64,000 nucleotides of DNA from a virus. Numbering within the stretch: position 1 is the first letter of the stretch; each line of letters begins with the position of its first letter. Below the pieces are notes generated by a model. The model was given only the letters and a program-made list of their open reading frames with translations, ran no database searches and was not told the DNA's origin. The DNA lies in IMG/VR virus record IMGVR_UViG_3300029286_003693, positions 1-64,000 of that record; one strand, written 5' to 3'. Shown here piece by piece: positions 57,187-64,000 of this stretch. A program made the translations under genes and the position numbers.

Positions 57187-59622
57187 TTACTCCTTATGGT
57201 TGTTGCTCTTCAGTCCCCTTTCGACTGACCCGTTCGGCTTGTCCTTCGCCTTGACCAATTTCTCGTCGAGGGCCAGGCGCTTTACATCCATGATCCGGGT
57301 ATGCTCGCCCGCCTTTTCTGTGTTCTCAGCGTTCCGCTCGGTCATCATCAGACCATGCGCCGCCGACTCCTCTTTGACGTTCTGATCCCGCGTCTGCATG
57401 GTCCTCTGGTGCTCGCCCTGCTCGATGGTATTCAGCGTGCTGGCCTTCTCCATCCGGAGCTTTTCCTTGTCATAATCGACACCCGCGGCGCTCACCTGCT
57501 GGTTAACCGACTCAGTCTTGATCTTCGCGGCGATAAGCTGGGCTTCTTGTTCAAGCTTCTTGACCTTCGCCTGTTCGGCTGCGAGCTGCGTCTGAAGGAT
57601 CTGGTTTTGTGTCTCTGCCGCCTGCGTCGCTGCATCTGCCTTGGCCTGATCTGCAGCCTGATCTTCGGGAGTGGCCGCACCCTCAGTTCCCCGTTGGCCG
57701 GTGATTGCCCTGAACCGATCGACAAACTTTTCTTTACCGGGTAAATCGGACAACTCGAACCATAGATCAATAACTTGTATTGCTGCTTCGGGCTGCAAGG
57801 TCTTGAGGATCTCAGTCATTGACTCGAACATGGCCTCGCGGATCGTCGCGGAGTAATCCTGCTCGGAAATGACGAAATCGGCCTGACTTGCCGTGATGTC
57901 GCCGATGATCTCATCCGTCTCCGGGTCATATTTGTTGATCTCAAGGAACTCGGGCGTCTTGCCGTTCTCGCCCCCGGTGATCCGGATCTTTTTTTCCTCG
58001 GTGTAGAGCTGCTCGATCATCGACAAAATGATTTCACCAGACAGCTTGAAGGCCAGCCGGTTGTTATCGAAGAATGCCGTCGTTACAACACCGCCCTGCT
58101 CCTGCCGCGCCCTGATCGCCTTCCCCGACACAGCATTCGTGTCCCGCCCCATCAGTTCGTCCGTCACGCCTGACGCGCTCTGGATGTACTTCTCGTCCTG
58201 GGTCATCAGCATGACGTGCTCTTCAGCCATCTTGTTCTCGTTCTGGATCTCGACCCCGCGTTGACTCTTTGGGTTGACCTTGATCAATCCGTCCGGGCGA
58301 TTCGCCTCCTGGACGATGTCGCTCCAACTCTGGTCGGTGTTGTCGATCGCGTCGTCATCCGCCATTACCCGGTTGGCTGACAACAGGTAGAGAGCCTTTG
58401 ACCGGCGCTTGTTCAGGTCTTTCTGCGGGTCTCTGAGATTCCGGACAATGCCGTAGGGCGTCCCGTCCTTCTTCCGTTTGAAGCCCCAGATCGGCACCAG
58501 ACTGAAGCGCTTGTGTCGGTACGGGCTCTCCCCGTCCTGCAATACCGAGTCGCCGGTGAAGATTATCTGACGCATCTCCATCACGGTTGACTCGACCGGC
58601 TGACCGATTCCCAGCTCCACCAGTTTCTGGTGCTTCCCCTCATCGAACGTGATCCCCTGAAGCGTTCCCAGTTCCTTGCCGCGCAACAGCTTCTTTCTTG
58701 CCGGGGTCCGATACTGACACTCGACCAGGAACACACGATCCCGCGGCTCAACAGAGGTCTGGGTGCCGATGTACCCGAAAAACCCGGTGTACTGCGGCAT
58801 AAAGCCTGTACTGCTGTGCGGCATCCCGCCCGCCATCTTTGGATCGAAGGCAGGATCAAGCATTTCCGCAAAGGTCTCGTACCCGAATCCCTGATCCCCG
58901 CTGATAACAGAAGCATGGATAACGTCCGCCCTGTCCGGGAACATGGCACAGGCAACGTCTTCATCCACCCACTTGCCCCTGAAAACGTAACGGGCGTCGG
59001 AGAGGTCGTCCTCGACGGCCAGCGTGTCCCACCAGATGTATCGCCAATCCTCGTAAGAGACGACAAGGGGCTCGTTGTCCGGGTCCGCGTTGATCCCGTG
59101 ATCGATCCACCCTACCCCGGCCAGCACGGCATCGGCGAATGACTTCGACCGCTTGAATCCCGCGTTGTTCGCGTCGGAGACGTATTTGAAGAGCTTCGTC
59201 TTCATCTCCGCGCTCTTCGCGTCCTCTTCACCCCTGGGTAGAACGCGATAGTCAACCCGGATCTTCTTTTCAGTCCCGAGCACCCAATCGACCGTTGGCT
59301 TGACCTGGTTGAAGGTGATCGGCACCTGGGTCCGTTTGGCCAGGATCGCCTTCTCTTCCTGCGTCCACTGCCCCGGTCCGTCGTAAAACTCATGGTCTAC
59401 CATCGACTCACAACGGAAATCGGCCTGTCGCACCCTCTCTTGGGCGAACCATGACGACACCTTCGTGAACCGCTTGCGGACATCCTCCCTGTCGAGCGGA
59501 TGAACTCCTTCGGGCGGCTTTTCAAGCCCCAGATCATCCAGGTGTTCATCAACGTCGAACTCGCGAGGGGTGTATTCCTCGATGCTCCTTACGTTTTCGG
59601 CTCTTTGAGTTCGCTCGCTCAT
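57187..59622 (-). CDS. Portal protein, P22-like (811 aa)
   Basis: Start at 59622, eight bases after the methyltransferase stop. The N-terminal half has the P22-portal features: KVSSWFAQERVRQADFRCES, the FYDGPGQWTQEEKAIL segment, ITFNQVKPTVDWVLGTEKK and a VGWIDHGINADPDNEPLVV strand. The last third (from about 660) is a long coiled coil (QNQILQTQLAAEQAKVKKLE) that would form the barrel inside the capsid. The dodecameric portal is the DNA entry gate and the binding site for terminase. Confidence 0.85.
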   Translation of the reverse strand: MSERTQRAENVRSIEEYTPREFDVDEHLDDLGLEKPPEGVHPLDREDVRKRFTKVSSWFAQERVRQADFRCESMVDHEFYDGPGQWTQEEKAILAKRTQVPITFNQVKPTVDWVLGTEKKIRVDYRVLPRGEEDAKSAEMKTKLFKYVSDANNAGFKRSKSFADAVLAGVGWIDHGINADPDNEPLVVSYEDWRYIWWDTLAVEDDLSDARYVFRGKWVDEDVACAMFPDRADVIHASVISGDQGFGYETFAEMLDPAFDPKMAGGMPHSSTGFMPQYTGFFGYIGTQTSVEPRDRVFLVECQYRTPARKKLLRGKELGTLQGITFDEGKHQKLVELGIGQPVESTVMEMRQIIFTGDSVLQDGESPYRHKRFSLVPIWGFKRKKDGTPYGIVRNLRDPQKDLNKRRSKALYLLSANRVMADDDAIDNTDQSWSDIVQEANRPDGLIKVNPKSQRGVEIQNENKMAEEHVMLMTQDEKYIQSASGVTDELMGRDTNAVSGKAIRARQEQGGVVTTAFFDNNRLAFKLSGEIILSMIEQLYTEEKKIRITGGENGKTPEFLEINKYDPETDEIIGDITASQADFVISEQDYSATIREAMFESMTEILKTLQPEAAIQVIDLWFELSDLPGKEKFVDRFRAITGQRGTEGAATPEDQAADQAKADAATQAAETQNQILQTQLAAEQAKVKKLEQEAQLIAAKIKTESVNQQVSAAGVDYDKEKLRMEKASTLNTIEQGEHQRTMQTRDQNVKEESAAHGLMMTERNAENTEKAGEHTRIMDVKRLALDEKLVKAKDKPNGSVERGLKSNNHKE

Positions 59623-59629
59623 GACTACA

Positions 59630-60919
59630 TCAACCCTCTGCCACCGTTATCAAAAGAGGTTGCACGCTGTTGATCCGTTTGTCGGCTATCTCAACATATT
59701 CAGGATTCAGTTCGATCCCGATGAACCCAAATCCCTCCGCTGCCGCTGCTTTCCCTGTTGAACCGCTACCCATGAAGGGATCAAGAATCACGCCGCCGGG
59801 AGGCGTAACAAGGCGGCAGAGGTAGCGCATCAGGGCGGTTGGTTTGACTGTGGGGTGGAAATTACCCTTCGTGTCTGTGTTCTCAACCTTTCGGAGTGTG
59901 GTACCGTGGTGGAACTGGGGGCCAGGATTATTCAGCCCTTCATTACGATCTTCCCGGCTCGCCTTTGCGCAGTAGAAGAACCGGGCGGTTGAACCGGAGT
60001 CGCCGGGGGTGTCGCGCTTTGTAATGTCTGGGTCCATGTATCCGTAGGTATTCCGGTTAGGTCCTTCAGAATTAAGCCTTCTTTGTCCTGCAGACATCTT
60101 CCCGCTCGTCGTCACCGGAAACAGCCCCACCACTTGATCGCTGCCGTCATATATAAGGTTGGCAGGCCAGCGTCCGTTTGCACTCACGACCTCTGGCGTG
60201 TCGCTCCCTGTCTGATTCATCCCCCATCCATTTTTCTCGCTTTTCTTCGAGCGGTTCATTGTCCTCAATTGTGATGCGTCGGCCTTCGGGTCAATTCCCA
60301 CCCTGCACCCATCGATATTCAATCCCCCCGTCCCATACTTCAGGACGTTGGCGGCCACGGTACCGATTAAGGGCTTCCGGCAAACCAAGACCGGCTCCCA
60401 TGCTGGCTTGAGGGCAGTGCCCCAGCCTTCCCATTGACGGGCGGTATCAGTTGCGGGGGCGGTGATGTCAAAAACCTTTCCACTTCCATCCATGTACCCA
60501 ATTCCAGTATCCCCTTTACCGTGATTGTCGAGCTTTATCCTGTGCGGCCCACTGCCGTTTTCGTTGACGCCCACCACTTGCCGTTCTGCCCCCGCCGCCT
60601 TGTCGATCGCCTTACTCACATCTAGCGACTTAGGGAACCCTGAACCATACACCCACATCACGGTATCCCGAATCTCCCACCCCGCATCCTCTATCGCAAC
60701 AGCCAGCCGGTGAAAGGTTCGTGTCCCACCAAAGGCCAGCATATACGCACCCGGCTTCGCTACCCTCAATGCCGCTTCCCAAAACGGAACACCCGGCACA
60801 CCGTGATCCCAATCCTTACCCATGAAGGAAAGGCCATAAGGAGGATCACAGACGATGGAGTCAACCGATTCGGTTTCAAGCGTTGGCATAATGTTCAGGC
60901 AATCGCCCTCATAAATCAT
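59630..60919 (-). CDS. Beta-class DNA methyltransferase with DPPY motif (429 aa)
   Basis: Start at 60919 (MIYEGDCLNIMPTL), ATGA overlap with the upstream stop. Motif IV is CDPPYGL near residue 24 and motif I is DPFMGSGSTGKAA near the C-terminus: the order for beta-class N6-adenine or N4-cytosine enzymes. The C-terminal end (GIELNPEYVEIADKRINSVQ) is nearly repeated in the other methylase upstream, so the two are paralogues. Likely roles: self-protection of phage DNA from host restriction, or packaging or epigenetic control. Confidence 0.85.
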   Translation of the reverse strand: MIYEGDCLNIMPTLETESVDSIVCDPPYGLSFMGKDWDHGVPGVPFWEAALRVAKPGAYMLAFGGTRTFHRLAVAIEDAGWEIRDTVMWVYGSGFPKSLDVSKAIDKAAGAERQVVGVNENGSGPHRIKLDNHGKGDTGIGYMDGSGKVFDITAPATDTARQWEGWGTALKPAWEPVLVCRKPLIGTVAANVLKYGTGGLNIDGCRVGIDPKADASQLRTMNRSKKSEKNGWGMNQTGSDTPEVVSANGRWPANLIYDGSDQVVGLFPVTTSGKMSAGQRRLNSEGPNRNTYGYMDPDITKRDTPGDSGSTARFFYCAKASREDRNEGLNNPGPQFHHGTTLRKVENTDTKGNFHPTVKPTALMRYLCRLVTPPGGVILDPFMGSGSTGKAAAAEGFGFIGIELNPEYVEIADKRINSVQPLLITVAEG

Positions 60920-61299
60920 GACTGCATCATCCCCACTTTAATATCGGGCCTGTTACTCGCCGGCTGCATGTCGATCACCGTGTTCGGGTCGTCGTACCCT
61001 GCCCTGAACGGCGGCATCTTCACGAGGTCGTCTATCCCATCCATGATCGTGTCTGTTATTGAAGACATCACCTGCACGAACTGACGCTTGCGCGTCGGCA
61101 CCTCAATGTCAAACAACTTGCAGATTTGCAGCACCTTACCTGTTATGAACCCCCCGAACTCATCATTGTGCGTGTCGCTGTATTTCCAGAGGTCATCCAG
61201 TGTGATGATGAAGCGCTTCTTATTGTCCCGTTGCGCCCCGTTCAGGATCATGACTGGTTTACCCTTGAAGTATCCGTAGTCCCTCTCGATTACTCTCAT
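60916..61299 (-). CDS. Phage protein between two methyltransferases (127 aa)
   Basis: Start at 61299 with ATGA overlap of the upstream methylase stop, and its own stop overlaps the next start the same way. Basic, mixed alpha/beta (VIERDYGYFKGKPVMILNGA, DNKKRFIITLDDLWKYSD). No named family recognised. Strict coupling to both methylases suggests a joint role, perhaps DNA binding. Confidence 0.6.
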   Translation of the reverse strand: MRVIERDYGYFKGKPVMILNGAQRDNKKRFIITLDDLWKYSDTHNDEFGGFITGKVLQICKLFDIEVPTRKRQFVQVMSSITDTIMDGIDDLVKMPPFRAGYDDPNTVIDMQPASNRPDIKVGMMQS

Positions 61300-62489
61300 G
61301 CTGTCACCGCGAATAAGAGAGGCTGCACGTTGTTAATCCGCTTCTCTGCCATTTTTGCATACTCAGGATTTAACTCGATACCGACGAAATTACGGCCTAA
61401 CTTCTCGGCCACCAGCCCCGTTGTTCCGGCGCCGGAGAAGGGATCAAGGACGACGCAGGGAGTAGGTTCGTGGTTGTGGGTGCAGGTCGGTCGCCAATCG
61501 TTTGTTGCTATCCGTTGTGGCGTATATGTTGCGCCACTGAGCGACCTAATCCCTGAAGGATTTCCACCCTTATCTGGGAAATAATCTCCAACATCTTTTC
61601 GCGCCCTATCGTTCGTAGCACCCGTTTTCTCCACCATCCTCACCCACGGACTCCCGCACTCGGGGCAGCACCCCTTCTCACTCGTTCCGGCCTTAATACA
61701 TGGCGTCACAAGGGCTTCGGGGAATGTGGCAAAATGGGCTCCAGGGAATGGCTGGGTGGGAATAGTCCAGACAGAACGGCAGTTGCGGCCAGTAGGATGG
61801 CCAACGCTGCGTTTCCGGCCGATTTTAGTTGCAGAGCTGGCTTTACTAAATGGGTCTATTAAATCCTTATGTTTTCCACCGATACGGTCTCGGCTTTCCT
61901 CCATTTTCTTAATATCAGATGGTCCGCTTTGACAAGCTTCCTTGATTGCCTCCGCGTCATAGTAATACCGCTGACTCTTAACCAGTAGGAACAAATACTC
62001 ATGACTCTTTGTCGGTCTGTCCGTTACACTCTCTGGCATGGGGTTCGGCTTGTGCCAGATAATGTCGGAACGTAACCACCATCCGTCAGCTTGAAGGGCG
62101 AAGGCCACGTGCCAGGGGATCCCAATCAGGTCTTTGGGCTTCAATGTCTTAATATTGGTAGGCATACCAAAACGTGATTTTTCTGTTGATGGCTTACCAA
62201 ACTCAGTATGTTTTGCTTGATATTCTGGGTTGCTTCCTGCTTTCCCGCTGCCATTATACGAATCTCCCAAATTCAACCACACCGTCCCGTCATCCCGCAG
62301 CACCCTCCGCACTTCCCGGAACACGGCTACGAGCTTGGCTACATAGGCGTCTGGCGAATCCTCCAGCCCGATCTGGCCATCCACCCCATAATCCCGAAGG
62401 CCGTAATATGGCGGCGATGTCACAACACACTGAACAGAATCGGGTTCAAGCGCAGGCATAATGTCCAGGCAATCACCTTGATAAATCAT
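61296..62489 (-). CDS. Beta-class DNA methyltransferase with SPPY motif (397 aa)
   Basis: The ATG at 62489 overlaps the terminase stop as ATGA and aligns with the paralogue start, so it is preferred to 62498. Motif IV is TSPPYYGLRDYG near residue 27; motif I is DPFSGAGTTGLVA near the C-terminus. SPPY is typical of N4-cytosine methylases. A cysteine pair (CPECGSPW) in the middle may bind zinc. The end (GIELNPEYAKMAEKRINNVQ) mirrors the other methylase. Probably modifies phage DNA to evade restriction. Confidence 0.85.
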   Translation of the reverse strand: MIYQGDCLDIMPALEPDSVQCVVTSPPYYGLRDYGVDGQIGLEDSPDAYVAKLVAVFREVRRVLRDDGTVWLNLGDSYNGSGKAGSNPEYQAKHTEFGKPSTEKSRFGMPTNIKTLKPKDLIGIPWHVAFALQADGWWLRSDIIWHKPNPMPESVTDRPTKSHEYLFLLVKSQRYYYDAEAIKEACQSGPSDIKKMEESRDRIGGKHKDLIDPFSKASSATKIGRKRSVGHPTGRNCRSVWTIPTQPFPGAHFATFPEALVTPCIKAGTSEKGCCPECGSPWVRMVEKTGATNDRARKDVGDYFPDKGGNPSGIRSLSGATYTPQRIATNDWRPTCTHNHEPTPCVVLDPFSGAGTTGLVAEKLGRNFVGIELNPEYAKMAEKRINNVQPLLFAVTA

Positions 62490-63823
62490 GCGGCCCACCC
62501 CGATAGCACCTGCCTGGTTCCTTGTTTCTGAATCCTCTTTGCCTTATACCCAACGGCAAATGTCCTGAAAGAATCCGCCCCGTGAGAGCAGTGGTCATGC
62601 AGCGGTGTCCGCTTGAGAATCTTTTTTTCTTCGTCGTATTCGGCCCTGTAGCCTTCCAAAGCCGATATGCCGGGTGAACACTTGCGTTCGTCAAACCAAC
62701 ACGAGCCAAGGGCGTTTCTGACGGCCTCGATGCCGTTCATGACGGCGTCCGTGTTCCGGGGGCGCTCAACGACGATGATGGGCTTGATCCCCAGCTCCTC
62801 GGCTACCTCAACCCTGGACTTCGCGTGCTCCCCGGCGGACATTTCTCGTACCGCTGCGTCGTGGGGCATATAGTGATCACCGTAAACATAGGGCTTCTCT
62901 TTCAGGATCTTGGCGTAGTGAGCCAGGCCCATGCCACTGTTCTCGTAATAATCGATGCACCTGGTCTCCTTGCCGATGAACTGCGCGAACCAGATCGTCA
63001 TGCTGTCGTCCACACCCAGATCCCAGAACGTGTAGACCTCGGCGCCAGTCTCGTAGGGCACGCGGGTGATGCGGCCCTCCTTGTGAGCCAGCGCCATCTG
63101 CTTGCCGTAGTACGCGCCCATCACTGCGCCCTGGAACGAGCAGAAATACTCCTGCTGAAACATAGCCTCGCCCATCTCTTCGCCGAACGTTCCAACCAGC
63201 TCGGCACGGATCTCCTCCAATTTCACCTTGGTGAAGACAGGGGTGTCATCTGCGGTCAGGACTTGAGCGAACCAACCGGGTGTGATGCGGGCGAAATCCA
63301 ACATTGTTTTCAGATGATTGTCGCCGCGGGATGTGCTGATGAACGCGGCCCAGCCGCCATTTTCTTCGAGTATCGGGGAAAGGTAAGCCCATGACTGCGG
63401 GTTTGATAGCGCGTATTCGGAGAAGACGATGCCGATCGGTGGGCTGCCGACCAAGGCATTGTAATTGTCGGAGCCCACAAGCTGCCAGGAAGAGCCGCCA
63501 ACGAGGCCAATGTACATATCGGTGCTTCTCGTACTGGTCCTCATCTCCATCGGAAACGCCTCGTCGATCCTCTTCATGCCTGTGCGGGGGTTGACGGCTT
63601 CCCAAATCGCCTTACGGCACTGATTGAACTGTGGGAGCATGTGCCAGTAGTTTCCGACACGCTCCTGCGATGCCGTGGCGGTGAAGTGAAGGGCAATATC
63701 ATCCTTCCCCCAGCGACGATGGGCGACCTCGACGGCACGCTTCCCACCATTCTCCAGGTAATCCCAGAGGGCGATCTGATCGTCGCGGGGTTCCCACCCG
63801 TTATGAGGTAGCTCGACTCCCAT
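62486..63823 (-). CDS. terL: Terminase large subunit
   Basis: The start at 63823 (MGVELPHNGWEPRDDQ) follows AAGGAT. ATPase: Walker A-like AHRRWGKDD near 34-42, Walker B-like GIVFSEYAL near 130, and a coupling motif FISTSRG. Nuclease (RNase H-like): FWDLGVDDS near 265, MPHDAAVRE near 330 and HGADSFR near 415 supply the acidic triad. The 445 residues match a phage packaging motor that cuts and drives DNA through the portal. Neighbours (small subunit, portal) confirm it. Confidence 0.93.
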   Translation of the reverse strand: MGVELPHNGWEPRDDQIALWDYLENGGKRAVEVAHRRWGKDDIALHFTATASQERVGNYWHMLPQFNQCRKAIWEAVNPRTGMKRIDEAFPMEMRTSTRSTDMYIGLVGGSSWQLVGSDNYNALVGSPPIGIVFSEYALSNPQSWAYLSPILEENGGWAAFISTSRGDNHLKTMLDFARITPGWFAQVLTADDTPVFTKVKLEEIRAELVGTFGEEMGEAMFQQEYFCSFQGAVMGAYYGKQMALAHKEGRITRVPYETGAEVYTFWDLGVDDSMTIWFAQFIGKETRCIDYYENSGMGLAHYAKILKEKPYVYGDHYMPHDAAVREMSAGEHAKSRVEVAEELGIKPIIVVERPRNTDAVMNGIEAVRNALGSCWFDERKCSPGISALEGYRAEYDEEKKILKRTPLHDHCSHGADSFRTFAVGYKAKRIQKQGTRQVLSGWAA

Positions 63824-64000
63824 CGGTATCCTTCGCCGTCTTCCGGCTGCAGAACTTCTTGATCGTGATCTGGACCGGCTGTTTGAGGTCAACCTCGGTT
63901 TTGTCGTGCAGGAGCCCCAGGTGCCGGGCCAACAGCTCCAGGGATTTCACCTTGTCGCAGAGCTCGAACTCGAACGTCGCGTCGAGGATCTGATCACCAT
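63801..64000 (-). CDS. terS: Terminase small subunit, C-terminal part
   Basis: A frame with no start in the window runs from 64000 to the stop at 63801-63803, overlapping terL by 23 bases. It encodes FEFELCDKVKSLELLARHLG, then LLHDKTEVDLKQPVQITIKK. KxxxLELLxKHLGxxxDKxE is the hallmark C-terminus of many small terminase subunits (Terminase_2 type). The N-terminal DNA-binding part is outside the window. Confidence 0.8.
   Translation of the reverse strand, partial: GDQILDATFEFELCDKVKSLELLARHLGLLHDKTEVDLKQPVQITIKKFCSRKTAKDTDGSRATS

Overview
The window is a bacterial chromosome segment of about 8.8 kb followed by about 55 kb of a large tailed phage or prophage that runs off the right edge. The host part has a PAS-rich histidine kinase with a REC plus degenerate HD-GYP partner, BrnT/BrnA and VapB-like toxin-antitoxin genes, and short palindromic repeats of the type whose translation reads HSRESGN. 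This suggests a Desulfobacterota-like (Syntrophia-type) proteobacterium, but that placement is an inference from gene style only.

Region 1 (1-5.1 kb): the end of a GIY-YIG gene overlaps a sensor kinase and its response regulator. A small acidic protein, a decayed cold-shock domain and three small zinc-ribbon ORFs follow. A 680-base non-coding stretch carries REP-like hairpins and an inverted-repeat element.

Region 2 (5.1-8.8 kb): a compact defence or stability island lies between two copies of a 36-37 bp direct repeat. It holds an orphan VapB-like antitoxin between transposase-like 3' fragments, a complete BrnT/BrnA pair with a recognisable promoter/operator, a truncated ImmA/IrrE-like remnant, and a complete BamHI-type restriction-modification system. 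In that system the methyltransferase gene converges on a controller-restriction operon, and a textbook C-box precedes the controller.

Region 3 (8.8-64 kb, all on the minus strand): a phage late operon. Read in transcription order from the right edge it encodes terminase small (partial) and large subunits, two related DNA methyltransferases, a P22-like portal, a scaffold-like protein, an N4-gp56-type major capsid protein, a decoration-like protein, head-tail connector proteins, an adhesion and surface-modification section (alanine-rich, C1q-like and collagen-like fibres, a glycosyltransferase and a SAM methyltransferase), large structural proteins, two long helical proteins built from 21-residue repeats, and a 6506-residue polyvalent protein. 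A lysis cassette ends the operon (holin-like proteins, lytic transglycosylase, Rz-like spanin). No integrase, repressor or replication gene lies inside the window, so prophage versus assembled lytic genome is undecided.

The most unusual items are: (i) the 6506-residue protein, which joins two ADP-ribosyltransferase-like domains, two HExxH metalloprotease-like sites, an N6-adenine methylase and SNF2-like helicase pair, a phosphoribosyltransferase, a papain-like segment and a RadC/JAB domain, with four copies of an AAGTGGARGP-type motif; (ii) a plausible second gene nested out of frame inside it; (iii) two copies of the same 120-nt structured RNA-like leader ahead of structural genes; and (iv) two neighbouring proteins that independently use 21-residue repeats.
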